NCBI GenBank assembly: GCA_030526005.1
Contig: JAUNDP010000006.1
Span: forward strand, 40,299-104,298
Reading direction: 5' to 3'
Length of the DNA: 64,000 bases
DNA from: Eubacteriales bacterium
GTDB lineage: Bacteria > Bacillota > Clostridia > Lachnospirales > Lachnospiraceae
Positions within the stretch are counted from its first letter, which is position 1, and every line of letters starts with the position of its first letter. The notes beneath the pieces were generated by a model, which saw nothing but the letters and a program-made list of their open reading frames with translations, was not told the DNA's origin and made no database searches. Of this stretch, positions 1 through 8,238 are shown in pieces. The translations under genes and the position numbers were made by a program.

Positions 1-207
1 TACCACCTATTTTTTACAGAATTTCTCTGTACTCTGCCGGCACTGTATCTCATGCCGCTTCCCTGTAACGTGAGAATCACGTCAAAGCCTACTGAATAGA
101 AATCCTATCGTTCGGTCTGCTGCTCAAGGGCTACTTCCACAAATCCTTCACGAAGATTTTCACCAGCCATCTTCTCTCTGCGCATCTGGCATCTGTCTAC
201 TCCTCCC
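1..207 (-). promoter_or_regulatory. T-box leader RNA (3' end beyond window)
   Basis: Read on the minus strand, this leader has an early AGTA element, an AGAGA/GGCTGGTG stem I pattern and finally AATAGGTGGTA at positions 11-1. That last element is the conserved T-box bulge that pairs with the acceptor end of uncharged tRNA, and it runs off the left edge. The controlled gene, probably an aminoacyl-tRNA synthetase or amino-acid gene, is outside the window. A possible specifier is GTA (Val) within GGAAGTAGCC, but this was picked by eye without folding. T-box identity is fairly secure; the amino acid is not. Confidence 0.8.
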
Positions 208-277
208 TTTCACTGCATTTCTCATTTTTATTCAGTTTAAAATTTATTTTTTCAGAATACTTGTAAAAGTTATTCCT

Positions 278-307
278 ATTATAGTGGGTAAGTTCCGTTT
301 TTGTCAA
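278..307 (-). promoter_or_regulatory. Promoter of the T-box leader
   Basis: On the minus strand a perfect -35 TTGACA (302-307) and a perfect -10 TATAAT (278-283) are separated by 18 bp. The predicted start near 270 would put about 60 nt before the T-box core. Confidence 0.8.
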
Positions 308-345
308 CAAATATTTCTGAAATTTTTTACAGAAAATGATTTTGC

Positions 346-834
346 TCAGATATCTTTTTCCTGCTTTTCTGCCATGGAAGAAGCTCTCTTTCTGATATTC
401 TCCTGAAAATTGATCACTTCATGCTCATATTCCTGCGTCATGTACGTAGAAGTAATCATAAAATCAGCGCTTGATTTATTGTTTGCGATTGGGATATCGT
501 AAACCTGCGCGATACGCAGCAGCGCCTTCACATCCGGATCATGCGGCGCAGCCGTCAGAGGATCAGAAAAGAAAACGACAAGATCAATCTGCCCTTCCAC
601 AATCTTAGCTCCAATCTGCTGATCTCCCCCAAGAGGTCCGCTGTTGTATCCCTTCACCGGCAGATTCGTCGCATCCGTAATCATGCGTGCCGTCGTCCCT
701 GTACCGCATAAGAAATGCTGTGACAAAATCTCTTTATGTCTCTGACACCATGCAATTAGTTCCTGCTTTTTTCCATCATGAGCAATCAAAGCAATGCTTT
801 TTTGTTTTGGAATCGTCAATGTCAATTTTTCCAT
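346..834 (-). CDS. mgsA: Methylglyoxal synthase
   Basis: This 162-residue cytosolic enzyme converts dihydroxyacetone phosphate to methylglyoxal and phosphate, a bypass of lower glycolysis used under phosphate limitation or sugar-phosphate stress. Family motifs are clear: ALIAHDGKK near the N terminus, GTGTT at 44-48, SGPLGGDQQ at 65-73 with Asp71 at the catalytic position, and PHDPDVKA at 97-104 with His98. Its length is close to the E. coli enzyme (152 residues). An AGGAGAAGG ribosome binding site precedes the ATG. The gene stands alone: the T-box transcript leads away to the left and the Bce module begins divergently to the right. Confidence 0.95.
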   Translation of the reverse strand: MEKLTLTIPKQKSIALIAHDGKKQELIAWCQRHKEILSQHFLCGTGTTARMITDATNLPVKGYNSGPLGGDQQIGAKIVEGQIDLVVFFSDPLTAAPHDPDVKALLRIAQVYDIPIANNKSSADFMITSTYMTQEYEHEVINFQENIRKRASSMAEKQEKDI

Positions 835-1077
835 ATGTCCTTCTCCTGTTTGTTTTATTTTTTTCTGTATCTGACATTCTTTATGCCATCATTATATCTG
901 ATTTTTTGAAAAAATTCTATTTCTTTTCTCTCTTTTTCTGTCATTTTTTATTTTTTCTCCTGCTGCTCCATCGTTTTTTGTCTATTGTGAAAGAGCATCA
1001 CTATTACTATTACTATTTCTATTTCTTTTCATATCTGATTCTTTTTATTATCTGCCGAAAGATCAAGATCATTTTAC
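835..1077. other. AT-rich gap between mgsA and the Bce module
   Basis: This T/C-rich stretch contains an apparent 134-codon frame that starts inside mgsA antisense and is made of low-complexity Phe/Tyr/Ser codons. I see no convincing gene or RNA here. The regulatory sites for the next operon start at 1078. Confidence 0.5.
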
Positions 1078-1145
1078 TTACAAAACTGTAAGTGTATTTC
1101 GCAGCCTCTCTTGATATAATCGAATCAGATTCCAGATTATATCAA
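1078..1145 (+). promoter_or_regulatory. BceR-type operator, extended -10 promoter and inverted repeat
   Basis: A TTACA-N4-TGTAA element lies at 1078-1091, the pattern described for BceR-like response regulators. About 24 bp later comes an extended -10, TGATATAAT (1112-1120), with no good -35, so the operator sits where an activator would replace it. The -10 is inside the left arm of a perfect 11-bp inverted repeat, TTGATATAATC (1111-1121) and GATTATATCAA (1135-1145). The elements are seen directly; the regulator assignment is inferred from the family and the neighbouring genes. Confidence 0.65.
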
Positions 1146-1231
1146 TGATAACTTTGAATCTTTCAGTTGTGAAAACCACACGGATTCTCACACTATTCAT
1201 CACATTTCAGAAAGGAAACGGGGCGATTTTT

Positions 1232-2002
1232 ATGGAACATATATTAAGTTTAGATCAAGTCAGAAAATATTATGGTGCAAATACGAATCACATCACAAAA
1301 GCAGTGGACGGTATTTCGATGTCAGTGGACAAGGGGGAATTTACTGCGATCATGGGCGCAAGCGGTTCCGGAAAGACAACGCTTCTCAACTGTATTTCCA
1401 CCATCGATACCGTGACAAGCGGTCACATTTTTGTGAATAATCAGGATATCACCACAATAAAAGAAAAAGATTTTGCTGATTTCAGACGTGAAAACCTGGG
1501 ATTTATCTTTCAGGATTTCAACTTGTTAGACACGCTGACAATCGAAGAAAATATTTCTCTTTCTTTGATTATCAATAAAAAAAATCCATCGTTCATTCAA
1601 AACAAAGTACAGCAGATTTCTGCCAAACTGGGGATTTTGGATATCCTCTCAAAATTTCCATATGAAGTCTCCGGAGGGCAGAAACAGCGCTGTGCCTGCG
1701 CCAGAGCGCTCATCAATAATCCAAAACTGATTCTGGCAGATGAACCGACAGGCGCGCTTGATTCCAAAGCTTCCCGGATGCTTCTGGAAACGATGTCCGA
1801 TATCAACACACAGCTTCAGGCAACGATTCTGATGGTCACGCACGACCCATTCTGCGCCTCTTTCTGCGAACGGATTTTATTTTTGAAAGACGGAAGAATT
1901 TTTGATGAGATTTTTAAGGGTGAAAAGACACGAAAAGAATTCTTTAATGAAATCCTCGATATTTTAACCCTGCTTGGAGGTGAGACAGAATATGTTAAGT
2001 AA
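1232..2002 (+). CDS. BceA-type ABC transporter ATP-binding protein
   Basis: This 256-residue ATPase belongs to the peptide-antibiotic sensing and detoxification transporters (BceAB/YxdLM type). It shows Walker A GASGSGKTT at 42-50, a Q-loop FIFQDF near 91-96, signature VSGGQKQR at 146-153, Walker B LILADEP at 166-172 and a switch His in VTHDP near 204. The upstream in-frame ATG at 1145 is rejected because an AAAGGAA site precedes the ATG at 1232 and the family start matches it. Its end overlaps the permease start by 11 bp, so the two are translationally coupled. Confidence 0.92.
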   Translation: MEHILSLDQVRKYYGANTNHITKAVDGISMSVDKGEFTAIMGASGSGKTTLLNCISTIDTVTSGHIFVNNQDITTIKEKDFADFRRENLGFIFQDFNLLDTLTIEENISLSLIINKKNPSFIQNKVQQISAKLGILDILSKFPYEVSGGQKQRCACARALINNPKLILADEPTGALDSKASRMLLETMSDINTQLQATILMVTHDPFCASFCERILFLKDGRIFDEIFKGEKTRKEFFNEILDILTLLGGETEYVK

Positions 2003-3959
2003 ATTAGCGTATCGAAATGCAAAGCGAAGTCTGAAAGATTATCTCGTTTATCTGATTACGATTACCATCTCATTTTCCCTGATACTCGCTTTCAGCCTTG
2101 TATCAAATTCCGACGCAGTGACCTCCTTGTCTTTCGGCATGGATTCCTTCAAAAATGTTCTGACCTTTGTAAACTGCGTCATTGTATTTGTAGTTTGTTT
2201 TCTCATCAATTACACAACAAAATTTATGTTTGAAAAGAGAAGCAAAGAACTTGGAATGTATATGCTTCTTGGAATAAAAAAGACAAAAATAGCAAAGATG
2301 TTTGTGACAGAAAATATTATTTTAGGTTTTCTGGCGCTGATTTTATCCATCCCATGCGGTTTTATTTTCAGTCAGTTTATCTCTTTGGTGATTGTCAAAA
2401 TTTTAGGAATTCCGGAAGTAATTTTCATCTCCTTTAACGCTGTTTCCATCGGGTCTCTTGCAATTTGCTTTTTGGTCATTTATACTTTAGTTCTGTTCAA
2501 TTTGCTCTGTAAGATCAGGAAAATGACAATCCACCATTTTCTTTATCTGGAAAAGCAAAATGAAAAAAAGATGTTTCAGAGCAATAGAAAAAGAAATCTG
2601 ATTTTTCTTTTCAGCCTTGTGCTCGGAGCCGCCTGCCTGATTGTATGGCACTCACGCTTTCAGGAAAGCGCATTTTCTCAGACAGAAACGCTGACCGTTC
2701 TGATTTTCAGTATGATTGGACTGATCGCCAGTATCTATGGTATCTCTGCCACAATCAGTGATATGATCCTATCCTGGATTCTGAAAAATCCAAAACTGAA
2801 ATATCAAAAAGATCATCTTTTTGTCGCGCGCACGTTTGCTTCCAAAGCCAGAACCATGAGCTTTACGTTCGGCACACTTTCCATGCTGATTCTGATCTCT
2901 GTTCTGTCTCTGAATTTTTCAGGTCTCAACAAAGCAGGATATCATTCCAGCATAGAGTTGGAAGCGCCGTACGATGTCACTCTTTTTGATGACAAAGAAT
3001 CTTTTGATGAATATATAGAAGTGATTGCACAAGATTATACGATCAATGAGACGATCGCATATGATATTTATAAAGATCCGGCAAATCAGATTCAGCCATT
3101 GTACAGCTATTTTAATGATTTTGACAGTCTTATCACCTTAAGCGATTATAACAGACTGCGAAAACTCCGAAATATGGAATCCGTATCGCTGTCTGAAGAT
3201 GAATATCTGATTGTCACAAGCAGTCAGAAAAAATATCTTGTGGACGATAACGATCATCTTGAACACATTCAGTTGTCAAATGGTTTTTCTCTTCATCTCA
3301 AAGGCATCGATACCGAATCATTCTGGAACAGATTAAACAGCGAGGAAGAGTTTGTGATGGTTGTCCCGGATCGCTGTATCGAGGGTCTTGAAATCTCAGA
3401 AAGCCATCTGATTGTAGATACAGCCGAGGAAACAACCAATGATCTGAAAGAAAAAATCAACCATGATATGGCGCATCACCTGTGCAAAACAGATGAAGAT
3501 GGCGACGTTTACTGCCAGTACTACAGAGTGATGGTGAGAGGAACCGTCATTGAAGAGCAAAATACCATGACGGCAATGCTCGCAAGCATCTGTCTGTATA
3601 TTGCTTTTATTCTGACATCAGCTGTCGGAACGATTCTTGCGATTCAATCCTTAAGCGACGCCGCAAAATATAAATATCGCTACATGACTCTGAGAAGACT
3701 CGGCGTAAACGATTCTTCCCTATACCGAACCATCCGAAAACAGTTAGGTATCCTGTTCAGTATTCCTGTTGCATATCCTGTCATCTGCTGCTTTTTTATG
3801 ATGACATCGGTCAACCATATGTATCAGTTCGTTCTGGAAAGCAAATGGACCTATCTGTTATACTTCGCCGGAAGCCTCGCTGTTTTCCTCCTGATCTATG
3901 GAATTTACTGGATCACAACTTATATTGGATTTAAACGAAATATCAACGAGGAAAGTTAG
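1992..3959 (+). CDS. BceB-type ABC transporter permease
   Basis: This 655-residue membrane protein has the FtsX-like BceB layout: an N-terminal helix, three more helices in the first 180 residues, further helix pairs at about 200-310, a long extracellular domain around 320-525, and C-terminal helices. The large external domain is the substrate and sensor region in this family. The start at 1992 is chosen over 1974 because GGAGG sits 11 bases before it. With the ATPase and the downstream two-component genes it forms a complete flux-sensing peptide-antibiotic resistance module. The ligand cannot be read from the sequence. Confidence 0.9.
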   Translation: MLSKLAYRNAKRSLKDYLVYLITITISFSLILAFSLVSNSDAVTSLSFGMDSFKNVLTFVNCVIVFVVCFLINYTTKFMFEKRSKELGMYMLLGIKKTKIAKMFVTENIILGFLALILSIPCGFIFSQFISLVIVKILGIPEVIFISFNAVSIGSLAICFLVIYTLVLFNLLCKIRKMTIHHFLYLEKQNEKKMFQSNRKRNLIFLFSLVLGAACLIVWHSRFQESAFSQTETLTVLIFSMIGLIASIYGISATISDMILSWILKNPKLKYQKDHLFVARTFASKARTMSFTFGTLSMLILISVLSLNFSGLNKAGYHSSIELEAPYDVTLFDDKESFDEYIEVIAQDYTINETIAYDIYKDPANQIQPLYSYFNDFDSLITLSDYNRLRKLRNMESVSLSEDEYLIVTSSQKKYLVDDNDHLEHIQLSNGFSLHLKGIDTESFWNRLNSEEEFVMVVPDRCIEGLEISESHLIVDTAEETTNDLKEKINHDMAHHLCKTDEDGDVYCQYYRVMVRGTVIEEQNTMTAMLASICLYIAFILTSAVGTILAIQSLSDAAKYKYRYMTLRRLGVNDSSLYRTIRKQLGILFSIPVAYPVICCFFMMTSVNHMYQFVLESKWTYLLYFAGSLAVFLLIYGIYWITTYIGFKRNINEES

Positions 3960-3973
3960 AAAGGACTTTACTT

Positions 3974-4633
3974 ATGGAAATTGCAATTATTGAAGACGAT
4001 GAGATCACTCGACTTGAGCTTTCTAAACTGTTAGAGGGGCATGGATATTCCACTGCCCTTCTGACAGATTTTGAAAATCTGTCAGAAGAATTGTCACAGC
4101 ACTGTGCGGATTTAGTTTTATTAGATATCAACCTGCCCTTTGAGAACGGATATGCCGTCTGTGAAAAAATCAAACAATTCACCGCCGTGCCGATTATCTT
4201 TGTCACAAGCCGGGATACAAATGCAGACGAATTAAAAAGTATTCAGGCAGGCGGGATTGATTTCATTCCAAAACCATACGATTCTCTGATTCTGCTGGAA
4301 AAAATCAAGCGCGCATTAAAGTTATCCGATCCTAATAACTTTCGTGAAATTACAAAAAAAGACTGTACGCTTGACCTTCACCTGTCTGTTCTGAAATATC
4401 ATGGAAAAGATGCAGAACTGACAAGAAATGAATTTCGGATTCTATATTACTTTTTTATGAATGATGATAAAATTATCAGCAAAGAGGAACTGCTGGAACA
4501 ATTATGGAATGACAAATATTATCTGGATGAAAATGTTTTGCTTGTCAACATGACACGTCTGAAAAAGAAAATGCGTGACATCGGCGTCACCCATCTTTTG
4601 GAAAATATACGCGGAAAGGGCTGGAAACTTTGA
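3974..4633 (+). CDS. OmpR-family response regulator (BceR type)
   Basis: This 219-residue regulator has a receiver domain with the acidic pair at residues 8-9, phospho-acceptor Asp51 in LVLLDINLP and the conserved Lys100 in IPKPYD. A winged-helix DNA-binding domain follows (about 125-219), with the typical ELTRNEFRIL and ending GKGW. It follows the permease by 14 bp and overlaps the kinase gene by 4 bp. The TTACA-N4-TGTAA element at 1078-1091 is its likely target, giving positive autoregulation. Confidence 0.92.
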   Translation: MEIAIIEDDEITRLELSKLLEGHGYSTALLTDFENLSEELSQHCADLVLLDINLPFENGYAVCEKIKQFTAVPIIFVTSRDTNADELKSIQAGGIDFIPKPYDSLILLEKIKRALKLSDPNNFREITKKDCTLDLHLSVLKYHGKDAELTRNEFRILYYFFMNDDKIISKEELLEQLWNDKYYLDENVLLVNMTRLKKKMRDIGVTHLLENIRGKGWKL

Positions 4634-5637
4634 ATTTTTTTACATTTTTAGAAGAAAAAATATTGGATCTGATCTTTCAGATTTTCTTTCTGATATGCAC
4701 CGTATTTCTGCTTTTCTTCTGTGGTGTGGACAGCTTTTATATTTTTTTGCTGATTCTTGTCTTTGGCGCTGTGCACCTTCTCTTCCAGTTTTTTCTGTAT
4801 CGCAGAAAATTAAAAGAATACAACAAAATCGTCCATCTGGCAGACAGTCTTGAAGAAAGTTATTATATCGCTGATATTTTAAAAAAGCCAAGAGAGTTTC
4901 AAAATGCCGGATATTATTATGCGCTGAAAAAAGCGTGCAAAGCGATGAATGATAAAATCAGCGAAATCCTGACAGAAAAACAGGAGTATCAGGAATATGT
5001 GGAAAGTTTTGCCCATGAGATCAAAATTCCAATCGGAGCTTTGTCTCTCACTTTCGACAACTGCAAAAATTATACTTTAAAAAAAGAGACTGATAAGATC
5101 TTTCAGCTTGTAGAACAAATGCTTTATTATGCCAGAAGCGAAAATACCGAAAAAGATTATTTTGTAAAACAGCTGAATCTGGAGGATGTGATGCACAGTG
5201 TCATTTTAAAATTTCGCCACCCTCTGATGGAATTAAAAGTGGCAGTAGATCTGCATGATATGAACCATATGGTATACACGGATGAAAAATGGCTGACTTT
5301 TATTTTCTCACAGATCATCCAGAATTCCATTAAATATTTTAATAAATCAGAAAATAAGCTGACGATATACGCTTCCGATCACGATGCAAATATCGCTCTT
5401 GTAATTCAGGATAACGGCTGCGGTATGAAGCATTCCGACCTTCAAAGAGTATTTGAAAAAGGATTTACCGGTTCAGACAGAAAAAAATCAAGCTCAACCG
5501 GCATGGGACTGTATCTGTCAAAAAAGCTGTGCGACCGGCTCGGTCTGAAATTACAGATTGCCTCGGAAGAAAATAAATACACACGCCTGACTGTTCTATT
5601 TCCAAAAGGAACTCTTCACTCCTTCTCCGAATCATAA
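4630..5637 (+). CDS. Intramembrane-sensing histidine kinase (BceS type)
   Basis: This 335-residue kinase has two N-terminal membrane helices (about 13-33 and 37-57) with almost no external loop, the hallmark of kinases that sense through a Bce transporter. The dimerisation/phosphorylation box FAHEIKIP carries His129. The ATPase domain has an N-box at Asn232, DNGCGM, and a GMGLYLSK G2 box. The start is TTG at 4630, overlapping the regulator's TGA; a GGAAAGGG ribosome site about 11-16 bases before it supports this choice. It is the last gene of the operon, before a bidirectional terminator. Confidence 0.9.
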   Translation: MNFFTFLEEKILDLIFQIFFLICTVFLLFFCGVDSFYIFLLILVFGAVHLLFQFFLYRRKLKEYNKIVHLADSLEESYYIADILKKPREFQNAGYYYALKKACKAMNDKISEILTEKQEYQEYVESFAHEIKIPIGALSLTFDNCKNYTLKKETDKIFQLVEQMLYYARSENTEKDYFVKQLNLEDVMHSVILKFRHPLMELKVAVDLHDMNHMVYTDEKWLTFIFSQIIQNSIKYFNKSENKLTIYASDHDANIALVIQDNGCGMKHSDLQRVFEKGFTGSDRKKSSSTGMGLYLSKKLCDRLGLKLQIASEENKYTRLTVLFPKGTLHSFSES

Positions 5638-5724
5638 TAATTTGATACTGTTCTGTATATCGTTGTGTATCCGCTTTTCCCGGCTGAAGTCACGCGTGTT
5701 CTTATTTGCGATTTCTAAAACAAA

Positions 5725-5766
5725 ATGCCGGATCTCTTCAAATATTTTTTACCTGAGATCCGGCAT
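5725..5766. terminator. Bidirectional terminator between bceS-type and alsT-type genes
   Basis: A perfect 12-bp stem (ATGCCGGATCTC and its complement) surrounds an 18-nt loop. It is followed by a T tract on the plus strand and by TTTTGTTTT on the minus strand. It separates two convergent genes. Confidence 0.85.
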
Positions 5767-5789
5767 CCTTTTTTCTGTCTGTTTTATTT

Positions 5790-7184
5790 TTATTTTTTTT
5801 CTTCCTGTTTTCTGCTTTCTTTTACCAGTTTGACAACGGTTCCCGAGAGTAAGAACAAAGCGATCAGGTTCGGGATCGACATCAGACCATTGAATGTCTC
5901 TGCGATACTCCACAGAAGTCCTAAATCCATGGTTGCCCCGATAATGGCAACGAGCGAATAGATAACCATAAATGGTTTGATCATTTTAGAAGAAAATAAA
6001 AATTCCACACATCTGGCTCCATAAAGTCCCCATCCGATAATCGTTGAAAATGCAAAACAGCACATTGCAACTGCCGTAAAAATAGAAACCCAGTTTCCAT
6101 ATGTGGAAGTAAAGCCTAAAATGGTCAGCTCTGCTCCCGCTGCCTCACCATAGTTTACCGGCACACCGCTGCACAAAATGACAAGCGCGGTCAGTGTACA
6201 GATCACAATCGTATCTGTGAACACTTCAAAGATTCCAAAATATCCCTGCTTCACTGGATTTTTCGTATCTGCGCACGCATGTGCGATAGAACCTGTTCCA
6301 AGACCTGCCTCATTTGAAAAAATACCTCTTGAGACGCCTTTTTTCATGCTCAGGAAGAAGCTTCCCACGATTCCTCCCGTGACAGCTTTCGGATTGAATG
6401 CTCCATATACAATAGAAGAAAATACTTCCGGCACATTTTGAATATTTAAAATCACAACTCCAAGTCCTAATGCGATATAGAGCAGCGCCATAAAAGGAAC
6501 TAATTTTTCTGTCACTTTTCCGATTCTCTTGATTCCGCCCAGAAGGATTACTCCCACGAGGGCTGCCAGCACGATTCCCATCACCAGATTGAATGTATCT
6601 ACGCCAGACTCCGGAAGAATATGATAATTCAAAAGAGCGGAATTAATCGCCGTAGTGATCGTGTTGACCTGTGTTGCATTTCCAGTGCCAAATACGGTCA
6701 TCACTCCAAAAATACAGAAGAGCACTGCCAGCCAATGCCATTTCTTTCCGAGACCGTTTTTAATATAATACATCGGACCTCCGATGTATTCGCCGTGTTC
6801 ATTTTTTTCACGGTAGTGAACAGCCAGCGTTACTTCTGCAAATTTTGTACACATTCCAAGCAAAGCGGAAACCCACATCCAAAATACTGCTCCCGGACCG
6901 CCGATTGCGATTGCGCCTGCCACCCCGGCAATATTTCCGGTTCCAACTGTACCTGCAAGAGCCGTACAGACTGCCTGAAACGGCGTCAGCGCTCCGTCTG
7001 AGGCATTTTTCTTTTTAAATACCCTTCCGACTGTTGTTTTCATTGCATAGGGGAACTTGCGAATTTGTAAGAAATTGGTGCGCAGTGTCAGATACAGCCC
7101 GACACCGATAATGCAGATCATAGCGGGGACACCCCAGACAAAATCATTGACTGCTTTATTGATTGTCTCAATCATCTGTAGCAT
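5790..7184 (-). CDS. Alanine/glycine:sodium symporter (AGCS family)
   Basis: This 464-residue integral membrane protein has about 10-11 helices and family motifs such as GxxxTGNIAGVAGA near residue 80 (GTGNIAGVAGAIAIGG), EYIGGPMYYI, and SNEAGLGTGSIAHA in the second half. It should import alanine or glycine with Na+ across the cytoplasmic membrane. The start at 7184 has AGAGG 9 bases upstream; the longer frame to 7307 would add 41 residues of non-membrane sequence absent from the family. It is monocistronic, closed by the terminator at 5725-5766. Confidence 0.92.
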   Translation of the reverse strand: MLQMIETINKAVNDFVWGVPAMICIIGVGLYLTLRTNFLQIRKFPYAMKTTVGRVFKKKNASDGALTPFQAVCTALAGTVGTGNIAGVAGAIAIGGPGAVFWMWVSALLGMCTKFAEVTLAVHYREKNEHGEYIGGPMYYIKNGLGKKWHWLAVLFCIFGVMTVFGTGNATQVNTITTAINSALLNYHILPESGVDTFNLVMGIVLAALVGVILLGGIKRIGKVTEKLVPFMALLYIALGLGVVILNIQNVPEVFSSIVYGAFNPKAVTGGIVGSFFLSMKKGVSRGIFSNEAGLGTGSIAHACADTKNPVKQGYFGIFEVFTDTIVICTLTALVILCSGVPVNYGEAAGAELTILGFTSTYGNWVSIFTAVAMCCFAFSTIIGWGLYGARCVEFLFSSKMIKPFMVIYSLVAIIGATMDLGLLWSIAETFNGLMSIPNLIALFLLSGTVVKLVKESRKQEEKK

Positions 7185-7225
7185 AATTTTAAATCCTCTT
7201 ATTTTCTTAGTATAGAAAAACATCT

Positions 7226-7271
7226 CTGCAATCATTGCAGTATTTGACGCAATTTCGCAGTAAAACTGCGA
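7226..7271 (-). promoter_or_regulatory. Two palindromes in the leader of the symporter gene
   Basis: CTGCAAT-C-ATTGCAG (7226-7240) and TCGCAGT-AAA-ACTGCGA (7255-7271) lie 40-90 bp upstream of the symporter start. They could be operators or leader hairpins. A weak -10 TATACT lies between them and the start codon, on the minus strand at 7209-7214. Confidence 0.4.
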
Positions 7272-7537
7272 GTTTTTCCGCCCTTGTGTTTTTAAAAATG
7301 ATATCACATTCTGGAACGCTTGTCTATTTTTTTGTATTTTTTCTCTGATTTACGTCTGTTTTATACATTTTTATGCAAAATATTATCGGATTGTTCGTCC
7401 CTATTTTTTCTGTATTTCCTCTCATTCTTCTCCATATCATCGTAAATCATTTGCTGTCTGTTCCAAAATTGAAACAAGAAGTCCTGAACTTCTGTCCGTC
7501 GATATCAGTCAGTCAAATATTGCAGTGATTTTCTCCA

Positions 7538-7582
7538 TTGACAATAGTCCGAAATCGTACTATAATATTTTCGTCCGATTTC
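7538..7582 (+). promoter_or_regulatory. Promoter of the MarR gene with flanking inverted repeat
   Basis: A perfect -35 TTGACA (7538-7543) and perfect -10 TATAAT (7561-7566) are separated by 17 bp. GAAATCG (7551-7557) and its complement CGATTTC (7576-7582) flank the -10, a layout suited to autorepression by the MarR protein downstream. Confidence 0.8.
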
Positions 7583-7610
7583 ATACCAAATATCATCTGG
7601 AGGAAATGCC

Positions 7611-8048
7611 ATGAATATCAAAATTTCTGAATCGCTGAAACATTTTAACTATCTGCAAAGTGAGTTAGACGCTGTGTACCATGAAGCATCGCTGAAACTG
7701 GGAATGTCTGACAGCTCTATGATTATTTTATACACGCTCTGCAATGAAGGCGGAAGCTGTCTTTTAAATGACATCTGTATCTTAACGTGTCTGAGCAAGC
7801 AGACAATCAATTCGTCCATCCGTAAGATGGAAGCTGAAGAAATCCTCTACTTGAAAGCTTCCGATGGAAAGCGCAAACTTGTATGTCTCACAGAAAAAGG
7901 AAAACAGCTCTCCGAAAAAACGGTCGCCAAAATCGTTGATATTGAAAATCGTATTTTCGACTCTTGGTCTGCTGAGGCAAAGCAGCAATATTTTGGCGCA
8001 ATTCAAAATTATGTAGCTGCATTTAAAGAGGAGCTGAAAAATCTTTAA
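7611..8048 (+). CDS. MarR-family transcriptional regulator
   Basis: This 145-residue protein has the MarR winged helix: the recognition region CLSKQTINSSIRKMEAEEIL lies around residues 62-81 and the wing ASDGKRKLVCLTEKG around 86-100, flanked by dimerisation helices. GGAGG lies 7 bases before the ATG. It precedes a MATE exporter on the same strand by about 190 bp, a pairing in which the MarR protein usually represses the exporter. No effector is evident from the sequence. Confidence 0.9.
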   Translation: MNIKISESLKHFNYLQSELDAVYHEASLKLGMSDSSMIILYTLCNEGGSCLLNDICILTCLSKQTINSSIRKMEAEEILYLKASDGKRKLVCLTEKGKQLSEKTVAKIVDIENRIFDSWSAEAKQQYFGAIQNYVAAFKEELKNL

Positions 8049-8238
8049 ATGCTTTTTTCTGTGCTTTTTGATCCCCTCAGAACTCAAGGTTGCGAGCATT
8101 GTCGTCTCTTCATACTTTGAATGATGCAGGAAGCTTATTTGTAAACATTTTATATTATTTGCCTAAGGCATTCTCTGTCTTTTATTTTAAGCTTTGAGGA
8201 ATGTCAACTATACTTTATTTATCGATACTGGAGGAAAT

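Noticed and set aside
687-1091. Open frame of 134 codons overlapping mgsA
   Set aside because: It starts inside mgsA on the other strand, is made of low-complexity Phe/Tyr/Ser codons from T/C-rich DNA and has no ribosome site.
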